From the NCBI RefSeq assembly GCF_001493375.1, contig NZ_LN929757.1:177949-226332 (forward strand): a stretch of 48,384 bases of DNA. Direction: 5' to 3'. Numbering within the stretch: the first letter of the stretch is position 1; each line of letters opens with the position of its first letter. The notes under the pieces are model-generated. The model saw nothing but the letters and a program-made list of their open reading frames with translations. It did no database searches and was not told the DNA's origin. This document shows, one piece after another, positions 17,031-26,076 of the stretch. The DNA is from Streptomyces specialis (GTDB taxonomy: Bacteria; Actinomycetota; Actinomycetes; Streptomycetales; Streptomycetaceae). The translations under genes were made by a program, and so were the position numbers.

Positions 17031-17193
17031 TTATCGACGGGTCGGGCCTGCGGTCCGCCTCCGCCCCTCCCGCGGCCCGCCCGCCGGAGTCCGCGCCGCG
17101 CGCGCCGCCGTCGCCAGGGCGCGCCGGCCGGTCGTCGCGACGCCCAGCAGCAGCACGACCGCGCCGCAGCCGGCGATCACCCACCAGCCCAAT
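17031..17193 (-). CDS. C-terminal fragment of the DHA2-type MFS efflux transporter
   Basis: Read on the minus strand from about 17193 to a TAA at 17031-17033, this encodes a last membrane helix (WWVIAGCGAVVLLLG) followed by a basic cytoplasmic tail rich in Arg and Gly. This is exactly what is missing from the MFS gene that breaks off at 17338. The two parts are separated only by adapter-derived sequence, so they are pieces of one gene. Judging from family alignments in memory, a few tens of residues covering the end of helix 13 and the following loop are lost. This fragment has no start codon of its own and is below the size of a normal gene. Confidence 0.75.
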
Positions 17194-17337
17194 CATTGTT
17201 GTTCATGACGTGATGCAAGATCCAGTTCGAGTCGTGCTATTCCATTGGTAATGTGTAGTGTTTGTTAGTGGAGACGGTGCCACCATTACCTCCGCCTCCC
17301 CCCTCCGTCGGCAGCGTCAGATGTGTATAGGAGCCGA
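17194..17337. other. Adapter junction 1 (P5/i5/Nextera read-1 remnant plus junk)
   Basis: Positions 17305-17337 match the Nextera read-1 adapter (exact from 17306 to 17329, then degraded). The 8 nt before it and 17268-17296 are degenerate matches to an i5 index and the P5 primer. The stretch 17194-17267 is AT-rich noise. It interrupts the MFS gene and is not genomic. The peptide SYTHLTLPT in translations across it is a known adapter signature. Confidence 0.92.
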
Positions 17338-18553
17338 CCTGCCGCCCGGTGGACGCGATCCCGGCGGCGACACCGGCCCGCGACGCCGGCATGCCGGTGA
17401 CGGCGGTGTTCGTGATCGGGGCGTTGACCAGGCCGAACCCAGCGCCGAACGCCAGGTACGCGGCGAACAGCAGCGGCGCCGGGGTGTCCGGCTCCAGTCC
17501 GGTCAGCAGGACGCCGCTGACGGCGATGGCGGCGCCCGCGAGCAGCATCGGCGCCCGGGCGCCGTGGCGGCCCACGAGGTAGCCGGAGAGCGGCGAGAAG
17601 ACGAGGGTCGCCGCCGCCATCGGCAGCAGGAACAGCCCGGCGTGGAGCGCGGACAGACCGCGCTCGTCCTGGAGATACAGCGTGTTCAGGAAGAGGAAGC
17701 CGCCCAGCGCCGCGAACGCCGCGATGGCGCAGGCGAACGCGCCGCTGAACGGCACGCTCCGGAAGAACCGCAGCTCCAGCAGCGGGTCCTCGCGGCGCGG
17801 TTCGTACACCAGCAGGCCCGCCAGCGCGCCCAGGGCGACGGCGCCGGAGACCAGCGTGGCGGGCGAGCCCCAGCCGGTCCCGCCGCTCTCGATGATGCCG
17901 AACGTCAGCGAGCCCAGCAGCACGATCACCAGCACCTGCCCCACCGGGTCGATCCGGCGCGGCCGGGGCGCGCGGGACTCCGGCACATAGCGCGCGGTCA
18001 GCAGCAACGCGGCCAGGCCGACCGGGAGGTTGAGCCAGAAGATGGCGCGCCACCCGAAGGAGTGCACCAGCGCCCCGCCCACCACGGGGCCGACCGACAT
18101 GGAGATGCCCAGCACCGCGCCCCAGGCGCCGATCGCGCGGGCCAGCTCCCTGGGGTCGTCGAAGGTGTTCCTGATGATCGACATCGCCACGGGGTTCAGC
18201 ATGGAGCCGCCCAGCGCCTGGACCGCGCGGAAGGCGATCAGCCAGCCCAGGCCCGGCGCGAGGGCGCACAGCACCGAGCACACGGTGAAGACGAGGAGCC
18301 CGGACCTGAAGACGCGTCGCCGGCCGATCCGGTCCGCCATGGAGCCGGAGAGCATCAGGAACGACGCCAGCACCACCGTGTAGACGTCGATCGTCCACTG
18401 GAGGCCCGCCACGTCCGCGCCCAGCTCCTGCCGGAGCGAGGGCAGGGCCACGTTCAGCGCGGTCACGTCCAGGCTGACCATCAGCAGGCTCATGCAGCAG
18501 ATCGCGAGCACCACCCGCCGGTGCGCGCGTGTCGTCGTCCCGGAATCAGCCAT
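17338..18553 (-). CDS. DHA2-family (14-TM) MFS drug efflux transporter, 3' end cut
   Basis: A proton-coupled drug exporter of the EmrB/QacA type. It has the motif-C-like GPVVGGALVHSFGWRAIFWLNLP after helix 5 and motif A as SGSMADRIGRRRVF between helices 2 and 3. The D-x-T motif LDVTALNVALPSL in helix 1 is typical of DHA2. About 12 membrane helices are present before the frame enters adapter sequence at 17337 just after IASTGRQVG. The remaining C-terminus is found at 17031-17193. It starts at ATG 18553. The pump's substrate is unknown; being near rppA does not link it. Confidence 0.93.
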
Positions 18554-18710
18554 GCCTCATGGTCACACCCGGGCGCCGCCCGCGGCCGGGCGGCCCCGGG
18601 GCCGGGCGGGAAATCCGTGGCGGAACACGGGGGAATACTGGCCTCGGCCCCGGTGTTGGGCCCACCCTGGAACACGTGCCGACGCCTCGACCTGCTCGCA
18701 AGGAGGGCCC

Positions 18711-19079
18711 GTGCCCGAAGCCACACCGGAAACCCATGTCATCGCCTATCGCGCCGCCGAACAGCTCCTCCAGGCCCGCGATCCGCGCGGCGCGCTGAAG
18801 CTGCTCGACCCGCTGATCACCGCGCACCCGGAGAACACCGCCGCCCGGCTGCTCCGCGCCCGCGCCTTCTTCCTCGCCGCCCAGCTCCGCTCCGCCGAGC
18901 TGGAGTTCCAGCTCGTCGTGGAGCGGGAGCCCGACAACGCGTTCGCCCACTTCGCCCTGGCCCGCACCCTGGAACGCGCGGGCCGTGACGCCGAGGCCAC
19001 CCGCCACTTCCGGCTGGCCGCCGCCCTCGACCCGCGCCCGGACTACCTGGCCGCGGCCCGTTTCGAAGAAACCCCCTGA
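18711..19079 (+). CDS. Small tetratricopeptide-repeat protein
   Basis: A 122-residue soluble protein made almost wholly of TPR helices. Repeats at about residues 25-58, 59-92 and 93-118 show the pattern with A8, A20 and P32 (for example LLDPLITAHPENTAARLLRAR and FALARTLERAGRDAEATRHFRLAAALDP). It starts at GTG 18711 with a strong AAGGAGGG 3-10 nt upstream. It is probably a protein-interaction adaptor; the partner is unknown. It is convergent with the transketolase gene (27 nt between stops) and divergent from the MFS gene. Confidence 0.87.
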   Translation: MPEATPETHVIAYRAAEQLLQARDPRGALKLLDPLITAHPENTAARLLRARAFFLAAQLRSAELEFQLVVEREPDNAFAHFALARTLERAGRDAEATRHFRLAAALDPRPDYLAAARFEETP

Positions 19080-19106
19080 GCGGGCGGGCCGCGAAAGCGC
19101 CCCCTC

Positions 19107-20969
19107 TCAAGCCGCCGCCGCGTTCGTCGCGCCCGCTTCCGCGACGTGCCGGCGGGCGGCGGTCGCGATCGCCCGCGCGTCGATCCCGGCCTCCCTGAGC
19201 TGCTCCTCCGGGGTCGCCGAACCCGGCATGTTCCCCACGGCGAGCCGCAGCAGGCGCGGCACCGGCCGTCCGTCCGTGAAGGCGTCCAGGACCGCGTCCC
19301 CCAGCCCGCCCTCGGGCCGGTGGTCCTCGACGGTCAGCAGACAGCCGGTCTCCTCGGCCGCCGCCCACAGGGCGCGCGCGTCCACCGGCTTCACCGAGTA
19401 CAGGTCCAGCACCCGCACCGGGATGCCGTCCGCCGCCAGCTCGTCGGCGGCGGCCAGCGCCTCGTGCACGGTCACCCCGGCCGCGACGATCGTCAGCCGG
19501 TCCGCGTCCGAGGAACGCAGGACCTTGCTGCCGCCCACCGGGAACTCCTCGTCCGGCCCGTAGATCACCGGGGTCTTGCCGCGCGAGGTGCGCAGGTACC
19601 GCACCCCGGCGCCGTCCGTCATGCCCGCGACCAGGCGCGCGGTCTGGTTGGCGTCGCACGGGTACAGCACGGTGCTGCCGTGCACCGAGCGGAGCATCGC
19701 CAGATCCTCCAGACCCATCTGCGACGGCCCGTCCTCGCCGATCGCGACCCCGGCGTGCGAACCGGCGACGCTGATCCCGGCGCGGCTGACCGCCGCCATC
19801 CGCAGGAAGTCGTGCGCCCTGGTCAGGAACGCCGCGAAGGTCGACACGAACGGGGTCCGGCCGCGCACCTGCATCCCCACGGCGGTGGCGATCAGCTCCT
19901 GCTCAGCGATGTAGCACTCGAAGAACCGGTCCGGGTGCTCCTTGGCGAAGAACTCCGAGCGGGTCGAGTCGCCGACCTCGCCGTCCAGCGCGACGACGTC
20001 GGGCCGGTCGGTGCCCACGGCGGCCAGGGCCTCGCCGTAGGCGTTCCGGGTGGCGACACGGTCGCCGACCCGGTACCGCGGCAGGTCGGCGTGGACGCCG
20101 TGGGCCTGCCGCGGCGCCATGGCGGCGGGCGGGCGCCGCACCTCGACGGTCAGGTTCCGCACGCCGCCCAGCTCCTCGACGGCCTCCCGCGTGTCCGGCA
20201 GCGGCTTGCCGTGCATGCCCTCCCGGTCCTGCGCCGCCGCGACGCCCCGGCCCTTCACTGTCCGGGCCAGGATCGCGGTGGGCCGGTCCTGGACGCCGAT
20301 CGCCTCCGCGTAGGCCGTGTCGATGGCCGCCGGGTCATGGCCGTCCACCTCCACGGTGTGCCAGCCGAACGCCCGCGCCCGCCGCGCGTAGGCGTCCAGG
20401 TCCCACTGGTGCCGTGTCGGGCCGCGCTGGCCCAGCCGGTTGACGTCGACGATCAGCGTGAGGTTGCCCAGCTTCTCGAACCCGGCGTGTTCGAACGCCT
20501 CCCAGACCGAGCCCTCGGCCATCTCGCTGTCGCCGCACAGCACCCACACCCGGTACGGCATCTCGTCCAGGCGCTGCCCGGCGAGCGCTATGCCGACGCC
20601 GATGGGCAGCCCCTGCCCGAGGGAACCGGTCGCGACGTCCACCCACGGCAGCCGGGGCGTCGGGTGCCCCTCCAGACGGCTGCCGTACTCGCGGAACGTC
20701 AGCAGCTCCTCGTCGGTGATCACGCCCGCGGCCTTGTACGCGGCGTACAGCAGCGGCGAGGCGTGCCCCTTGGAGAGGATCAGGTGGTCGTTGCCGGGGT
20801 GGTCCGGCCAGTCGAAGTCGTAGCGCAGGTACCTCGCGAACAGCACGGCCATCAGGTCCGCCGCGGACATCGAGGAGGTGGCGTGGCCGGAACCCGCGGT
20901 CGAGGTCGCGCGCACCGCGTCCACCCGGAACTGCTGGCCGAGTTCGGCCAGGTACTGGTCAGTGGTCAT
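19107..20969 (-). CDS. tkt: Transketolase
   Basis: A single-chain transketolase of 620 residues that moves two-carbon units between sugar phosphates. The N-terminal TPP part shows SGHATSSMSAADLMAVLF, LSKGHASPLLYA and the cofactor stretch CGDSEMAEGSVWEA with VDVNRLGQ. The pyrimidine half has AEQELIATAVGM and SHAGVAIGEDGPSQMGLED. It starts at ATG 20967-20969 with GGAGG 5 nt upstream; the much longer open frame upstream is a shadow of the next gene. It belongs to a minus-strand series with a Vms1-like gene and, further on, the F420 enzyme and 6-phosphogluconate dehydrogenase, so it may be an inducible copy rather than the housekeeping one. Confidence 0.94.
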   Translation of the reverse strand: MTTDQYLAELGQQFRVDAVRATSTAGSGHATSSMSAADLMAVLFARYLRYDFDWPDHPGNDHLILSKGHASPLLYAAYKAAGVITDEELLTFREYGSRLEGHPTPRLPWVDVATGSLGQGLPIGVGIALAGQRLDEMPYRVWVLCGDSEMAEGSVWEAFEHAGFEKLGNLTLIVDVNRLGQRGPTRHQWDLDAYARRARAFGWHTVEVDGHDPAAIDTAYAEAIGVQDRPTAILARTVKGRGVAAAQDREGMHGKPLPDTREAVEELGGVRNLTVEVRRPPAAMAPRQAHGVHADLPRYRVGDRVATRNAYGEALAAVGTDRPDVVALDGEVGDSTRSEFFAKEHPDRFFECYIAEQELIATAVGMQVRGRTPFVSTFAAFLTRAHDFLRMAAVSRAGISVAGSHAGVAIGEDGPSQMGLEDLAMLRSVHGSTVLYPCDANQTARLVAGMTDGAGVRYLRTSRGKTPVIYGPDEEFPVGGSKVLRSSDADRLTIVAAGVTVHEALAAADELAADGIPVRVLDLYSVKPVDARALWAAAEETGCLLTVEDHRPEGGLGDAVLDAFTDGRPVPRLLRLAVGNMPGSATPEEQLREAGIDARAIATAARRHVAEAGATNAAAA

Positions 20970-21011
20970 GCGTGCCTCCTGGGGGGAAGATGCGCGTGCG
21001 GGTACCCCGGT

Positions 21012-21037
21012 GCCCCGGCGCGTAACGGCGCCGGGGC
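21012..21037 (-). terminator. Hairpin between the Vms1-like and transketolase genes
   Basis: A perfect 10-bp stem (21012-21021 with 21028-21037) with a 6-nt loop begins 28 nt after the stop of the minus-strand Vms1-like gene. It probably ends or attenuates that transcript before the transketolase gene. Confidence 0.6.
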
Positions 21038-21064
21038 GGACCGGAGTCGGGGCTGCCGCCGGCG

Positions 21065-22237
21065 TCAGGCCGGAGAGGGGTGACCGCCGCCGGGCACGCC
21101 GTCCGCGTAGGGCCAGCGCAGCAGCGCGCCGAGGCCGCCGGCCGGTACCGCGCCGGTCCCGGCGCCGGCCGGGGCCGTCGGCAGCGCCACCACGTCGGCG
21201 CCGGTCGCGGCGGCGGAACGCAGCAACGCGTCGTCGGCGCGCGCCGGTTCGGGCGCGGGCTCGCCGAGGTACCGGGAGTCCGAGCGGCGCAGCGCCACCT
21301 GATCGGGCTCGTGGCCCACCCACACGTCGCGGTGCAGGTCGGGGCCGTCGTGCCGCACCAGCAGGGTGTCGATGCGGTGTTCGCGCGCGGCGTCCACCAG
21401 CGCGGGCACGCCCTCGGCGGCGTCGAGGCGGCCGTCCGCCGGTGCGCGTCCGGCCTCGAACCGCTCCAGCGCCTCGGCCGTGCGCTCCCGCGCCAGTCGC
21501 TCGCGCGCCTCCTCGATGTCGGCGTCCAGCAGCCTGGCCGAGGAACCGGCGGCCCGGCCGCCGTGTTCGGACTCGACCGTCACCTCGCGCAGCGATTCGG
21601 GCAGCCGCTCGCGGACCGCGCGCCGCTGCCGGGGGTCGCCGGCCAGCATCACCATCGCGGCGTGCGCCCGTTCGGCGTCGGTGGCCAGGGTCTCGGCGAT
21701 CCGCGCCGCGTTCTCGTCCCAGGTGTTCTGGACGGCGAGCTGGAAGTGCCGCTCCGACCAGTCGGCCCGGCCGGTGCGGTGCATCGGCCACTGCCGGCCC
21801 CGGACCTCGTCGGCCGGCGCGGGCCGGCCGTGGGTGCCGCGCAGTTCCAGGTCGGCGCCCCTGCGATCGACGTAGGCGACCAGGCAGGTGGGGTCCCGCT
21901 CGCCGTAGTCGAGGAGCGGCGCGAGGCGCGGCAGCACGGCCCAGCTCGTCAGCGGCGGCGAGGGCGGCGGTGCCGCGAGGGGCACGTCGAGGACGGCCTC
22001 GCCGTCGGTCGCGAAGACCGCCCGGCCCGCGTCGTCCGGCGCCAGGCCGCTGAGCCTGTCGTACACCGCGCGGCACGTCGCCGGGTCCGCCCCCAGGCCG
22101 GCCAGCCGGTCGCAGGCGTCGCGCGCCTGCAACTCCCGGACCTCGGCGGAGTTCTCCGTCGCGTCGGAGGTGTCGAAGTACACCGAGGCCCAGGGCCCCG
22201 GCTTGTGCAGCAGCGGGTCGAGGAACGCTAGGTTCAT
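21065..22237 (-). CDS. Vms1/eRF1-like (baeRF, Rv2629-type) protein
   Basis: A 390-residue protein of the bacterial/archaeal eRF1-like family, annotated in databases as Vms1/Ankzf1-type peptidyl-tRNA hydrolase and related to mycobacterial Rv2629. The start FLDPLLHKPGPWASVYFDTS is typical; the central release-factor-like domain includes ERHFQLAVQNTWDENA and VMLAGDPRQRRAVRERLP, and the C-terminal L7Ae-like part contains IDTLLVRHDG and DVVALP. It may act in ribosome rescue or hibernation under stress; this is family inference. It is encoded upstream of transketolase and downstream of the PfpI gene on the same strand. Confidence 0.87.
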   Translation of the reverse strand: MNLAFLDPLLHKPGPWASVYFDTSDATENSAEVRELQARDACDRLAGLGADPATCRAVYDRLSGLAPDDAGRAVFATDGEAVLDVPLAAPPPSPPLTSWAVLPRLAPLLDYGERDPTCLVAYVDRRGADLELRGTHGRPAPADEVRGRQWPMHRTGRADWSERHFQLAVQNTWDENAARIAETLATDAERAHAAMVMLAGDPRQRRAVRERLPESLREVTVESEHGGRAAGSSARLLDADIEEARERLARERTAEALERFEAGRAPADGRLDAAEGVPALVDAAREHRIDTLLVRHDGPDLHRDVWVGHEPDQVALRRSDSRYLGEPAPEPARADDALLRSAAATGADVVALPTAPAGAGTGAVPAGGLGALLRWPYADGVPGGGHPSPA

Positions 22238-22286
22238 GGCTTCCTCCGGTGCGTCCGGCAGTTCTCGGGAGCGCGGGGCACGGCCG

Positions 22287-22829
22287 TCACACGGCGACCT
22301 TCCCGAACTCCCGCAGCATCGCGTCGTCGAAGTACTCCAGGTCGTCCGGCTTGCGGCTGGTGACCAGCGTGCCGGGGCCGTCGTGGCAGATGACGACCCG
22401 GTCGTCGATCCAGGTGGCGCCCGCGTTGCGCAGGTCCGTGCGCAGGCTCGGCCAGGACGTCAGGGTCCGGCCGCGCACCACACCGGCCTCGATGAGGGTC
22501 CACGGCGCGTGGCAGATCGCCGCGACCGGCTTGCCGGCGTCGAAGAACGACTTGACGAACGCCACCGCCCGTTCGTCCATCCGCAGCGCGTCCGGGTTGG
22601 CGACACCGCCGGGCAGGACCAGCGCGTCGTAGTCGCCGGGGTCCGCCTCGCCCACCGTGGCGTCCACAGGGAAGGTGTCCGCCTTGTCCAGGTGGTGGAA
22701 CGCCTGGACGCTGCCGGGCCGGGTGGAGATGAGCTGGGGCGTCTCGCCGGTCTCCACGAGCGCCTCCCAGGGCGACGTGAGTTCGATTTGCTCGACGCCT
22801 TCGTGTGCCATCACAAATGCGATCCGCAT
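22287..22829 (-). CDS. DJ-1/PfpI-family protein
   Basis: A 180-residue class I glutamine-amidotransferase-like protein of the DJ-1/PfpI family. The nucleophile elbow AAICHAPW gives C106 with H107. LVLPGGVANPD and an early Glu (GVEQIEL) supply the other active-site parts, and RGRTLTSWPSLRTDLRNAGA is typical of PfpI/YhbO-type stress proteins, credited with protease, glyoxalase III or deglycase activity. It starts at ATG 22829. The neighbours (Vms1-like, DyP peroxidase) suggest a stress role. It is divergent from the DyP gene across 224 nt that hold no further gene. Confidence 0.92.
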   Translation of the reverse strand: MRIAFVMAHEGVEQIELTSPWEALVETGETPQLISTRPGSVQAFHHLDKADTFPVDATVGEADPGDYDALVLPGGVANPDALRMDERAVAFVKSFFDAGKPVAAICHAPWTLIEAGVVRGRTLTSWPSLRTDLRNAGATWIDDRVVICHDGPGTLVTSRKPDDLEYFDDAMLREFGKVAV

Positions 22830-23053
22830 ATTCTCACCGTTCCTTGTCGTGCGGCGTGGCCATATCCGGCCCGCGCCCCGGGTAGCCGCTGTGGCGCGAA
22901 GGGAAACATCGGTAGGCTCAATGCCACAACTGCCCTCTGTTGGGTGGTTTGGTGCACGAACGGCCCCCTGCTGTCGGGCGGGCCTATAGGTTCCGAGCGC
23001 GCCGGGCGAATCCGCGCCGGCGCGTTCCCATTCGCATCGAATTCGGAGAATTC

Positions 23054-24982
23054 ATGACCCGAATCGCCGCAGATCCCGCGGCCGTGAACCCGGTCGTTCC
23101 GGGGCAGACCACGGCCGCCGCGGCCGCGTTGCCGCTCCGGGAGAGCGCCGAGATCCAGGGCGACATCCTCGCGGGGTTCAAGAAGGACTACGTTCAGCTT
23201 CTCTTCCTCACCATCGGGGACCCGGTCCAGGCCAGGCGCTGGCTGGCCAGGCTCCGCCACCGGATAGCGACCACGCGCGATGTCGCGGCGTTCAACGCCA
23301 CCTTCAGCGCCGCCCGCCGCAACGCGGCCGGCACCGACCCGGCGAGCCTGCGGACCGTCTGGCGCTCGGTCAGCTTCACCTACCCCGGGCTGGAGCAGCT
23401 CGTGGGCGGCCCGCCCATCGCGGACGTGCCGAACGGCACCACGCAGGACGCGTTCGTCCAGGGCGCCGCGGCCCGCAAGGAACTGCTCGGCGACACCGAG
23501 GCCAACGATCCGTCGCAGTGGCTCTTCGGGGCCCAGCACAGCGACCCGGTGCACGTGGTCCTCACCGTCGCCGCCGACCGCGCCGCGGACCTGGGCACGG
23601 CGCTGGCCCGGGAGCGCGAGGAGATCGCCGCCCACCGGCTGGCCATCGCCTTCGAGCAGGCCGGCGCCACGCTGGAGGGCCACCGGCGGGGGGAGGAGCA
23701 CTTCGGCTTCAAGGACGGCATCAGCCAGCCCGCCGTCGCGGACTTCGACGAGCCGGACCCGGCCCGTCCCGAGTACCAGAAGGACAAGCCCGGGACCCGG
23801 ATCATCCCGTCCGGCGAGTTCGTCGTGGGGCATCCGACCGACCACCGCAGGTCGGCCTCGCTGCCGGACTGGATGGCGGACGGCTCGTTCCAGGTGGTGC
23901 GCCGGCTGGCGCAGGACGTACCGGGCTGGTGGGCGCAGGTCGCCGACCAGCTCAAGGTCCTCAAGGACGCCAAGGCCGTGCCGGACACCGCGACCACCGA
24001 GTGGCTGGCGGCCCGCCTGTTCGGCCGCTGGCGGTCCGGCGCCCCGGTCGCCAAGAGCCCGGACGTCGACGTGCCGACGCTGCCCGGAGCGGACGCGGAC
24101 AACGACATCAGCTACCGGGACGACCCGGACGGCCGGATCACGCCGCTGTGCTCCCACGCGCGGAAGGTCAACCCGCGCGACGGCCTCAAGGTCCGCACGA
24201 CCGATCCGGAGCCGCTGGCCGAGAAGGGCGCGCTGGACGGAAGGCGCCTGATGCGCCGGGGGATCCCCTACGGTATGCCGTTCGACCCGGCCGGCGGGGA
24301 GGCGAACGGGCCGGACGCGCCGAGGGGTCTCGTCTTCGTCAGCTACCAGGCCGACCTGGTCCAGCAGTTCGAGTTCGTGCAGCGGACGTGGATCGAGGGG
24401 GCCGACTTCCCCGAGCGTTCCCCGCAGGTGGGCCGGGACGCGGTGATCGGCAGGGGAGGCCAGGTCGCCTTCCCCTCCGGCGGCACCGAGACGCCCACGG
24501 CGAGCGTGGAGCTGAGCCTGCGGCAGTTCGTCCGCACCGAGGGCTGCGTCTACGCCTTCACGCCGTCGCTCCCGGCACTGAAACAGCTCGCCGACGGCAC
24601 GATCCCGCCGGGCGGGGGGCCGGCCAAGGAGCAGGTGCTCACCGCGCCCGAGCTGATCCAGCGCGGGGATGTGATCAGCTCGCACAAGGCCCGTCTGCGG
24701 TTCAACGACCTGACCGGCAACCTCGTCGTGCACGACGAGAACGAGCGGGAGATCTGGAGCACGGGCCTCGACCCGGCACTGGAGTTCAAGGCGGTCCGCG
24801 CCGAGTTCACCGCGGACGGGGAGCTGCTGCTGCCCAACACCGACGGCGAGGTGCTGTGGCCGCCGGAGGGGGAGCGGCTCGGTTCGCACCCGGGGGCCGT
24901 GCTCGTGGGCCAGACCGACGGGGACGGGGTGATCCGCGCCGCCGACGGCAGCGTCCTCTGGCACACCGGCACCGCGCACTGA
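23054..24982 (+). CDS. DyP-type heme peroxidase with C-terminal B-lectin-like domain
   Basis: A dye-decolourising peroxidase-like protein of 642 residues. The DyP signature GFKDG (218-222, catalytic D221) is preceded by a conserved EEH. The proximal heme ligand is H368 in CSHARKVNPR, and the distal Arg is in RRGIPYG (401-407). Residues about 560-640 add bulb-lectin-like repeats (ISSHKARLRFNDLTGNLVVH and WPPEGERLGSHPGAVLVGQ), absent from ordinary DyPs. No Tat or Sec signal is visible, so it appears cytoplasmic or encapsulated rather than secreted. It starts at ATG 23054 behind CGGAGAATTC. The only plus-strand gene among stress genes, it ends at a perfect terminator. Confidence 0.9.
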   Translation: MTRIAADPAAVNPVVPGQTTAAAAALPLRESAEIQGDILAGFKKDYVQLLFLTIGDPVQARRWLARLRHRIATTRDVAAFNATFSAARRNAAGTDPASLRTVWRSVSFTYPGLEQLVGGPPIADVPNGTTQDAFVQGAAARKELLGDTEANDPSQWLFGAQHSDPVHVVLTVAADRAADLGTALAREREEIAAHRLAIAFEQAGATLEGHRRGEEHFGFKDGISQPAVADFDEPDPARPEYQKDKPGTRIIPSGEFVVGHPTDHRRSASLPDWMADGSFQVVRRLAQDVPGWWAQVADQLKVLKDAKAVPDTATTEWLAARLFGRWRSGAPVAKSPDVDVPTLPGADADNDISYRDDPDGRITPLCSHARKVNPRDGLKVRTTDPEPLAEKGALDGRRLMRRGIPYGMPFDPAGGEANGPDAPRGLVFVSYQADLVQQFEFVQRTWIEGADFPERSPQVGRDAVIGRGGQVAFPSGGTETPTASVELSLRQFVRTEGCVYAFTPSLPALKQLADGTIPPGGGPAKEQVLTAPELIQRGDVISSHKARLRFNDLTGNLVVHDENEREIWSTGLDPALEFKAVRAEFTADGELLLPNTDGEVLWPPEGERLGSHPGAVLVGQTDGDGVIRAADGSVLWHTGTAH

Positions 24983-24986
24983 CGCG

Positions 24987-25026
24987 CCCCGGCGGGACCC
25001 GGCCGCCCGGCCGGGTCCCGCCGGGG
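24987..25026. terminator. Perfect 18-bp hairpin, bidirectional terminator
   Basis: Arms 24987-25004 and 25009-25026 are perfectly complementary over 18 bp, with a GCCC loop. It lies between the convergent DyP and F420-oxidoreductase genes, 4 nt after the DyP stop. Confidence 0.85.
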
Positions 25027-25044
25027 ACCCGGTCCGCGCGGGGA

Positions 25045-26016
25045 TCAGTCCCGCGGCTTCAGGGCGCGCAGCCGGTGGTCCAGCTCGCGCTGGTAGAAGT
25101 CGATGAAGCCGTCGGGGTCGGGCCCCGCGTTCTGCGTGACCAGATGGTCGAAGCCGGCGTCGACGAACTGCTGGGCGACCTCGACGAACCGCTCCGGGTC
25201 CGAACCGCAGGCGAACTGCTCCAGCACGTCGGACTCCCGCACGGTGGACGACGCGGCGTCGAAGTTCACCGGGTTGGGCAGCTCGCTCATCACCTTCCAG
25301 CCCAGCAGGGCCCACCTGCTGGTCTCCAGCACGGCCCGGGCCGCGGTGTGCTCGTCGGGGGCCCACGCCATGGGCATCTCGGCGTACCGCGGGCCGGTGC
25401 CGCCGGCCTTGCGGTAGGTGGCGACGATGTCGCCCTTGGGCTCGGTCGCGAACAGCCCGTCGCCGAGGTCGGCGGCGATGTGCGCCGCGTCGGCGCCGCC
25501 CGCGGCCACCGCGATCAGGGGCGGCTCGGCGGGCAGGTCGAAGATCCGGGCGTCCTCGATCCGCAGGTGCTTGCCCTCGTACGAGCGGTACCCGCCCTGC
25601 CACAGCAGGCGGATGATGTGCAGGGCGTCACAGAGCCGTTCCTGCCTGACCCGCACGGAGTCGGGGAAGCCGACGCCCACGACGTGCTCGTTGAGCCGCT
25701 CGCCGGAGCCGACGCCGAGCGTGAACCGGCCGTCCGAGACCAGGGAGAGGGTCGCGGCGGCCTGCGCGATGATCGCCGGGTGGTAGCGGACCGTCGGGCA
25801 GGTGACCCCTGTGGCCAGCCCGATCCGTTCGGTCTTCGCCGCGATCGCGCCCAGCACGGTCCAGGCGAACGGTGAGTGGCCCTGGTTGTCCAGCCACGGA
25901 TGGAAGTGGTCGCTGATCTCGACGAAGTCGAAACCGGCCCGCTCGGCGAGCTGGGCCTGGCGGATCAGCTCCTTGGGGTCGAACGCCTCGGCGGCCAGCT
26001 TGTATCCAATGCGCAT
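25045..26016 (-). CDS. F420-dependent oxidoreductase, FGD-like (LLM class)
   Basis: A luciferase-like TIM-barrel enzyme of the F420-dependent glucose-6-phosphate dehydrogenase-like family, 323 residues. The start MRIGYKLAAEAFDP, the cofactor-region WLDNQGHSPFAWTVLGAIA, TGVTCPTVRYHPAIIAQAA and VGSGERLNEHVVG are typical. The reaction would be hydride transfer between F420 and a sugar phosphate or related alcohol; the actual substrate is not shown. The ATG at 26014-26016 with AGAGGCAGAG upstream is preferred over an ATG six codons earlier. About 60 nt upstream the sequence runs into an adapter, and 6-phosphogluconate dehydrogenase lies on the other side. Confidence 0.92.
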   Translation of the reverse strand: MRIGYKLAAEAFDPKELIRQAQLAERAGFDFVEISDHFHPWLDNQGHSPFAWTVLGAIAAKTERIGLATGVTCPTVRYHPAIIAQAAATLSLVSDGRFTLGVGSGERLNEHVVGVGFPDSVRVRQERLCDALHIIRLLWQGGYRSYEGKHLRIEDARIFDLPAEPPLIAVAAGGADAAHIAADLGDGLFATEPKGDIVATYRKAGGTGPRYAEMPMAWAPDEHTAARAVLETSRWALLGWKVMSELPNPVNFDAASSTVRESDVLEQFACGSDPERFVEVAQQFVDAGFDHLVTQNAGPDPDGFIDFYQRELDHRLRALKPRD

Positions 26017-26076
26017 CTCTGCCTCTTTTCCCATGGTTTGCGCACCATGTTCCTCCGGTGGCGGAGGGGCTGCCAC

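Noticed and set aside
16806..17251. Short plus-strand frames over the MFS tail region
   Set aside because: They are Arg/Gly/Pro-rich shadows with no motif; the minus-strand MFS tail explains the codon pattern better.
17237..17337. C-terminal peptide of the MFS frame containing YTHLTLPT
   Set aside because: This is the well-known translation of Nextera adapter, not protein.
19107..22076. Single 989-residue transketolase protein
   Set aside because: The upstream part is a shadow of the Vms1-like gene in another frame; a good ATG and GGAGG at 20969 mark the true start.
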